Shown here: positions 59,906 to 64,000 of the stretch, one piece after another | Position numbering within the stretch: position 1 is the first letter of the stretch | How the letters are laid out: each line of letters begins with the position of its first letter | Assembly: GCF_024808255.1 (NCBI RefSeq) | Contig: NZ_JANTYS010000007.1 | Location: forward strand, 186,001-250,000 | Origin: Mucilaginibacter dorajii | GTDB lineage: Bacteria > Bacteroidota > Bacteroidia > Sphingobacteriales > Sphingobacteriaceae | Length of the DNA stretch: 64,000 nt | Direction: 5' to 3' | Program-made: the position numbers and the translations under genes | Notes under the pieces: generated by a model | Told to the model about the DNA's origin: nothing | The model's database searches: none | Seen by the model: the letters and a program-made list of their open reading frames with translations, nothing else

Positions 59906-60615
59906 CTTTATTATTCGTACAACAGGTAACTGATACAGCAAAGCACTTAGTAGATACAGCAAATCACGCAGCCACACAATTAACAGCCCCGGCAGAAGAA
60001 TTACGCTTCGGCGACCTGATTATTAAAGGTGGCTGGGTAATGATTCCTATAGGTATATTAGCCGTATTAGGTCTTGTTATATTTTTTGAACGCTACTTTA
60101 CCATCCGCAAAGCTTCTCGCAACGAGTCGAACCTGATGGTACAGGTACGGGCAAGTATCCACTCCGGCAATTTAGAATCGGCCATTGCTATTTGCCGTAA
60201 CAGCAACACCCCGCTGGGCCGCATGCTGCAAAAAGGTTTATTACGTATCGGTCGCCCAATTAAAGATATTGAAGGCGCCATTGAAAACATTGGCAAGCTT
60301 GAAGTATCCAAACTTGAAAAAAACATTGGTATATTAGGTATCGTAGCCGGTATAGCGCCGATGTTTGGTTTCCTGGGTACTATTTTTGGTGTAATCAAGA
60401 TATTTTATGACATATCAAAAACCGATAACATCAGCATGGGTGTTATATCTGGTGGTTTATATGTAAAAATGGTAACATCCGCCGCCGGTTTATTGGTAGG
60501 TATAGTAGCTTATGTTTGCTACCACATTTTAAATATGATGGTTGATAAAGTGATCCTTAAACTGGAGACTGATGCCATTGAATTTATTGACCTGTTAGAG
60601 GAGCCAAGCAAATGA
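59902..60615 (+). CDS. MotA/TolQ/ExbB proton-channel protein
   Basis: 237 residues, three membrane helices (about 46-66, 142-165 and 185-208) with the family core GRMLQKGLLRIGRPIKDIE ... LEKNIGILGIVAGIAPMFGFLGTIFGVI. It uses the proton-motive force together with ExbD/TolR to energise outer-membrane transport or Tol function. An N-terminal extension of about 40 residues is common in Bacteroidetes. Four-bp overlaps on both sides indicate a tight operon. Confidence 0.92.
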   Translation: MTLLFVQQVTDTAKHLVDTANHAATQLTAPAEELRFGDLIIKGGWVMIPIGILAVLGLVIFFERYFTIRKASRNESNLMVQVRASIHSGNLESAIAICRNSNTPLGRMLQKGLLRIGRPIKDIEGAIENIGKLEVSKLEKNIGILGIVAGIAPMFGFLGTIFGVIKIFYDISKTDNISMGVISGGLYVKMVTSAAGLLVGIVAYVCYHILNMMVDKVILKLETDAIEFIDLLEEPSK

Positions 60616-61010
60616 ATTTAAGAAAAAGACATAAAAGTGCATCGGCCGAGATCCATACATCGGCTATGAACGATATCATGTTCTTCCTGCTTTTGTTTTT
60701 CCTGATCGCATCTACAGTAACCAACCCCAACGTGGTGAAGCTGGTATTGCCAAAATCATCAAGCGGGCAGTCGATATCTAAAAAAACCATCAATGTATCT
60801 ATCACCAAAGATTTAAAGTATACTGTTGATAAAAAGGAAGTACCGGTTGATCAGTTGATGAACCAGCTATCAACCTATAAGTCATTAGCAAGCGAACTTA
60901 CCATAGTTTTATCTGTTGATAAAACAGTGGCCATACAGGATGTGGTACAGGTATTGGATATAGCACAAAAATTAAACATTAAACTGGTTTTGGCAACGGA
61001 ACCAAAGTAA
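60612..61010 (+). CDS. ExbD/TolR biopolymer transport protein
   Basis: 132 residues. One membrane helix near residues 20-40 (AMNDIMFFLLLFFLIASTV) carries the essential proton-relay Asp; a periplasmic domain follows (VSITKDLKYTVDKKEVPVDQL ... VLSVDKTVAIQDVVQVLDIAQKLNIKLVLAT). Partner of the overlapping ExbB/TolQ gene. The stop codon is followed directly by a family-C inverted repeat, which separates it from tonB. Confidence 0.93.
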   Translation: MNLRKRHKSASAEIHTSAMNDIMFFLLLFFLIASTVTNPNVVKLVLPKSSSGQSISKKTINVSITKDLKYTVDKKEVPVDQLMNQLSTYKSLASELTIVLSVDKTVAIQDVVQVLDIAQKLNIKLVLATEPK

Positions 61011-61131
61011 TAGTAGCAAGTAGTTAGTATCAAGTATCAAGATTTTTTAAGGAGACTTAAAAATCGAAAATACTTACAACCAATACTAACCCATCAAAAG
61101 TCTTGATACTTGATACTAAATACTTGATACT
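61011..61131. repeat. Family-C inverted repeat, copy 2
   Basis: Arms 61011-61047 and 61096-61131, complementary with a few mismatches (AGTATCAAGTATCAAGAT core), centre about 48 nt. It begins at the base after the exbD stop codon and ends 6 bp before the tonB start. Confidence 0.8.
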
Positions 61132-61137
61132 GAACAA

Positions 61138-61950
61138 ATGGAATACAGGGAAGAAAATAACTATCCGAAGGCGTTTTTGGCAACAGGCATTATTATGGCT
61201 GTACTGATAGCGGCATGTTATTTTATCGTATTTAAAAATCCGCCTAAAGAGCAGGAAGGTACCGGCGGTATATTGGTGAATTACGGTACTGTTGATGAAG
61301 GCATGGGTAACGACTATATGAGCACCGAAGAGCCTTCGGTAGCCGAAAAAGCCAATCACGTAAAACCAACTAAAGTTACACCAGCTACCCCTACTGAAGA
61401 TAAGCCAATGCCCGAAAGCAGTGAAAAAGCTGTAGTTACTCAAAATACAGAGGACGCGCCTGAAGTTGCAGCACCTACCAAAAAGCCGACAACGGCAGTA
61501 GCAACCACACAACCAACCAAGGCCGCGCCAAAACCTACCGTAAACCAAAACGCGCTTTACAAAGGCAAAGCCACCACAGGTACCGGCGAAGGCGACGGAA
61601 CAGGATCAACACCGGGCAACCAGGGTAAACCCAACGGATCGACCCTTACTAATAACTATAACGGTACAGGATCTGGTAACGGCGGTAGCTTAAACCTATC
61701 GCAACGTAACTTTGTAAGCAAACCCAGCATTGACGATGGCAATCGCTTTACAGGTAAAATAGTAGTAGAGATCCATGTAGATAAAGCCGGTAACGTAGTT
61801 TACGCCAAAGCCACCCGTGGCACCACGATATCTGACTATAGTCTAATCGAAAAATGTGAAAACGCTGTAAAGAACGCCAAGATCAGTTCTTTAGATACCG
61901 CGCCCGATACCCAAATTGGTACGGTGGTATTTGTGTTTAAAGTAAATTGA
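61138..61950 (+). CDS. tonB: TonB-family energy transducer
   Basis: 270 residues. An N-terminal membrane anchor (about 13-32, AFLATGIIMAVLIAACYFIV), a Pro/Thr/Lys-rich spacer (about 70-150), a Gly/Asn-rich stretch (about 150-185) and a C-terminal TonB domain (about 195-270, FTGKIVVEIHVDKAGNVVYAKATRG...). Transmits energy from ExbB/ExbD to outer-membrane receptors. Part of the operon, but separated from exbD by an inverted repeat. Confidence 0.88.
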   Translation: MEYREENNYPKAFLATGIIMAVLIAACYFIVFKNPPKEQEGTGGILVNYGTVDEGMGNDYMSTEEPSVAEKANHVKPTKVTPATPTEDKPMPESSEKAVVTQNTEDAPEVAAPTKKPTTAVATTQPTKAAPKPTVNQNALYKGKATTGTGEGDGTGSTPGNQGKPNGSTLTNNYNGTGSGNGGSLNLSQRNFVSKPSIDDGNRFTGKIVVEIHVDKAGNVVYAKATRGTTISDYSLIEKCENAVKNAKISSLDTAPDTQIGTVVFVFKVN

Positions 61951-61955
61951 TCTTT

Positions 61956-62118
61956 GGTTCATAGATCATGGTTAATGGTTCATAGCCGTTTTGCGGATTG
62001 TGTACCAAATATTACAATAAGATTTAATCAAATCTATTCCTCAATACTACATTTGCATCACAAATGATTCATGGCTCAGGTGTGCTTGCCATGAACTATG
62101 ATCTATGAACCATGAACT
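61956..62118. repeat. Family-B inverted repeat, copy 2
   Basis: Arms 61956-61986 and 62088-62118 (GGTTCATAGATCATGGTTAA and its near-complement) around an approximately 100-nt centre. The right arm contains the folC start codon (ATGAACTACC...). Copy 1 is at 44795-44895. Confidence 0.8.
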
Positions 62119-63464
62119 ACCAGGAAACCATCCAATACCTATACACCCAACTGCCTATGTTTACCCGGGATGGGGCTTCGGCATATAAGGCTAATCTTGA
62201 CAATACCATTGAGCTTTGTAAACGCCTGCACAATCCGCAGGATAAGTTTAAAAGTGTGCATGTTGGCGGTACTAACGGAAAAGGATCAACATCGCATATG
62301 TTAGCGGCCATTTTGCAAACAGCCGGTTATAAAACGGGCTTGTATACTTCACCTCACCTTAAAGATTTCAGGGAACGCATCCGCATTAACGGGCAAATGA
62401 TCAGCGAGCAAACGGTGATTGATTTTGTTGCTGCCCACCTTACCGATTTTGATGAAATAGCTCCCTCCTTTTTTGAAATGACCGTTGGCTTGGCTTTTGA
62501 CATTTTTGCCAAAGAACAGGTCGATATCGCCATCATAGAAGTAGGTTTAGGCGGTCGGTTAGATTCTACAAATATCATCACTCCACTGCTATCCATCGTC
62601 ACCAATATTGGCTGGGACCATATGAACCTACTGGGCGGTACATTGCCACTCATTGCCGGCGAAAAGGCGGGAATCATTAAACACGGCATCCCGGTAATTA
62701 TTGGCGAGAATCAATTGGAAACGGCGCAGGTATTTATTGATAAAGCGGCACAAGTGGGTACCAATCTTGTTTTCGCGTCCGAGTTATTTGAGTCCGAAAG
62801 TCCGAAAGTCGGAAAGTCCGAAAGTGAAAATGTTGATGGATTATTAGACATAAGCTTAAAACGAAAAACTCCCGCCACTTCCGCGCTTTCGGACTTCCCG
62901 ACTTCCCGACTTCCCGACTTCCCGACCCAAAACCTACAACTCGACCTAACCGGCTCCTATCAGCTTAAAAATGTAAAAACGGTTTTAACGGCTGTTGAGG
63001 AATTACGCAAGCAGGGCTTCAATATCAGCGATGATGATATCAGGAGCGCCCTGGCACAGGTGAAAACGCTAACCGGATTACACGGCCGCTGGGAAACACT
63101 GAGTCAACACCCGCTTACCATTTGCGATACCGGTCACAATCCCGATGGCATACAGGAAGTATTAAAAAACATTGAGGCAGTCAATTATACGCACCTGCAC
63201 ATGGTGATAGGCATGGTAAATGATAAAGATATTACGAAAGTACTTGGGATGTTGCCCACGGATGCCACCTATTACTTTTGCAAACCCAATATTCCACGAG
63301 GTTTAGATGCTGAAAGCCTAAAGCTGCAAGCCGAAGGCTTTAATTTGCAGGGAGAAGCTTATGCATCTGTAAACGAGGCATTGCTGGCTGCACAAACTAA
63401 TGCAGGCGAAAGCGACCTCGTTTTTGTGGGGGGAAGTACTTTTGTGGTTGCGGAGGTTGTTTGA
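62112..63464 (+). CDS. folC: Bifunctional folylpolyglutamate/dihydrofolate synthase with repeat insertion
   Basis: 450 residues. P-loop VGGTNGKGSTSHMLAAIL (about 52-69), YTSPHLKDFRERI and the Mur-ligase-like VGLGGRLDSTNII and TNIGWDHMNLLGGTL motifs are intact, as is the C-terminal domain (GRWETLSQHPLTICDTGHNPDGI). The enzyme adds glutamate to dihydropteroate or folates. Residues about 227-272 (between FASELFE and QNLQLDLTGSYQL) are encoded by an 8-bp-unit palindromic repeat (62791-62926) inserted in frame in a loop region. The start codon lies in a family-B repeat. Confidence 0.92.
   Translation: MNYQETIQYLYTQLPMFTRDGASAYKANLDNTIELCKRLHNPQDKFKSVHVGGTNGKGSTSHMLAAILQTAGYKTGLYTSPHLKDFRERIRINGQMISEQTVIDFVAAHLTDFDEIAPSFFEMTVGLAFDIFAKEQVDIAIIEVGLGGRLDSTNIITPLLSIVTNIGWDHMNLLGGTLPLIAGEKAGIIKHGIPVIIGENQLETAQVFIDKAAQVGTNLVFASELFESESPKVGKSESENVDGLLDISLKRKTPATSALSDFPTSRLPDFPTQNLQLDLTGSYQLKNVKTVLTAVEELRKQGFNISDDDIRSALAQVKTLTGLHGRWETLSQHPLTICDTGHNPDGIQEVLKNIEAVNYTHLHMVIGMVNDKDITKVLGMLPTDATYYFCKPNIPRGLDAESLKLQAEGFNLQGEAYASVNEALLAAQTNAGESDLVFVGGSTFVVAEVV
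62791..62926. repeat. 8-bp-unit palindromic repeat inside folC
   Basis: Left arm: four tandem AGTCCGAA-type units (62791-62822). Right arm: four tandem ACTTCCCG units (62893-62924) plus CGCTTTCGG. The arms are inverted versions of the same unit family, and the centre is about 66 nt. The host reading frame stays open. Confidence 0.8.
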
Positions 63465-63537
63465 ATACCCCGCGTCATTGCGAGTATTAAAATCTGCGGA
63501 CTGTGAAGGTGGAATGACGCAGATAGCATGGCGGCGA

Positions 63538-63712
63538 AGACTCACCCGCCAGCGCTACGCGCGGCACCCTCCCTCTTCGGCTTCGCCGGAAAGAGGGGTT
63601 TGAAGATTTCTTGTACATATATATTACTTGTAATCAATTGATTAACTATTAAAACCCTCTTTCCACCGCAGGTGAAGAGAGGGTGGCGGGCGCAGCCTCG
63701 CCGGGTGAGTCT
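63538..63712. repeat. Family-E palindromic element, copy 2
   Basis: Arms AGACTCACCCGCC... / ...GGCGGGCGC...CGGGTGAGTCT with inner CCCTCTCTTC-type pairing and a longer AT-rich centre than copy 1 (30648-30784). Followed by the same CCAGCGTTCAAAGCC spacer and a family-D copy. Preceding 63473-63520 carries TAAAATCTGCGGACTGTGAA as at 40990-41010. Confidence 0.8.
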
Positions 63713-63753
63713 TAGCCAGCGTTCAAAGCCATTGTTTGTGTAAAGTACAAAAC

Positions 63754-63839
63754 GTCATTGCGAGGTACGAAGCAATCCCCGACTATGCATATTCGCCCTG
63801 TAAGTTGGGGATTGCTTCATCGTTCCTCCTACCCATAAC
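63754..63839. repeat. Family-D palindromic element, copy 5 (right end decayed)
   Basis: GTCATTGCGAGGTACGAAGC on the left; the right arm reads GGGGATTGCTTCATCGTTCC and then diverges (CTCCTACCCATAAC). Confidence 0.75.
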
Positions 63840-63865
63840 GTTTTGTAAAAAACGGTCGCTTTTTA

Positions 63866-63974
63866 AATCCCCTCTTGAGAGGGGGCGCGCTGGAATGAGC
63901 GATGGCAGGGGTGTGTCTGGCCCGCGTTCTATCGCACGCACAACACACCCCTCCGCCCCTCTCAAGAGGGGATT
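63866..63974. repeat. GC-rich palindromic element at the window end
   Basis: Outer arms AATCCCCTCTTGAGA / TCTCAAGAGGGGATT and inner GGCAGGGGTGTGT / ACACACCCCTCCGCC around a centre with CGCGTTCTATCGCACGC. No gene lies between folC and the right edge; 63465-64000 is entirely repeat-derived or featureless. Confidence 0.75.
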
Positions 63975-64000
63975 CGCGCAAACCCCTGCTTTTGGTACGT

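Overview
The window looks like chromosomal DNA of a Bacteroidetes bacterium of the Sphingobacteriaceae type, most like Mucilaginibacter. This is inferred from gene content and signals, not from a database search. Supporting signs are a secreted protein with a gliding-motility/type IX secretion C-terminal domain, families largely confined to this phylum (DUF4296, DUF4905, CCDC81-type HU domain fused to SPOR, GH127-like glycosidase, DUF1080), Bacteroidetes-type promoters (TTTG / TAnnTTTG, best in front of tRNA-Gln), and very many intergenic palindromic repeats. No rRNA, CRISPR array, prophage or replication origin was seen.

Layout. 1-13.6 kb: carbohydrate and envelope genes (Gfo/Idh oxidoreductase cut by the window edge, DUF1080 hydrolase, OmpA protein, TatA, DoxX protein, a TsdA-like dihaem cytochrome with a DsrE protein, a GH127-like enzyme, a large NHL-repeat secreted protein, an ABC exporter pair). 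13.7-21.1 kb: DUF4419 protein, tRNA-Gln, DinB and SRPBCC proteins, a UPF0175/DUF3368 toxin-antitoxin pair, Dps, and the DUF4905-LysM-udk operon. 21.1-24.7 kb: a mobile-element-rich patch. It holds a Y1 transposase remnant, two copies of a palindromic element with terminal inverted repeats, and a four-helix-bundle (S23/IVP) gene in its own inverted-repeat cassette wedged between scoA and scoB. 24.7-38.8 kb: esterases, mutS2, PLP homeostasis protein, aspartokinase, a RelE-type toxin-antitoxin pair, YitT, fabH, PAP2 phosphatase. 39-49 kb: an intradiol-dioxygenase-like lipoprotein operon, a sigma factor with a small overlapping partner and a clpP, an MFS exporter, outer-membrane and glycine-zipper proteins, and a gluconate permease with a hydrolase. 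49.4-53.4 kb: two single-domain response regulators around a pair of paralogous zinc-ribbon mini-proteins, a GbsR-type regulator, and a secreted HExxH protein. 53.7-63.5 kb: an envelope-energisation cluster (TPR protein, barrel protein, HU-SPOR protein, ExbB/TolQ, ExbD/TolR, TonB) followed by folC.

The most unusual aspect is the density of inverted-repeat elements, at least eight families, several present two to five times. They sit in almost every long intergenic gap, lie inside operons (sco, exbD-tonB), and in places form coding sequence: an in-frame 8-bp-unit palindrome inside folC, the N-terminus of a GNAT enzyme, the start codon of folC and the stop codon of the HExxH gene. The inverted-repeat cassette carrying the four-helix-bundle gene is the best candidate for an undescribed mobile system.
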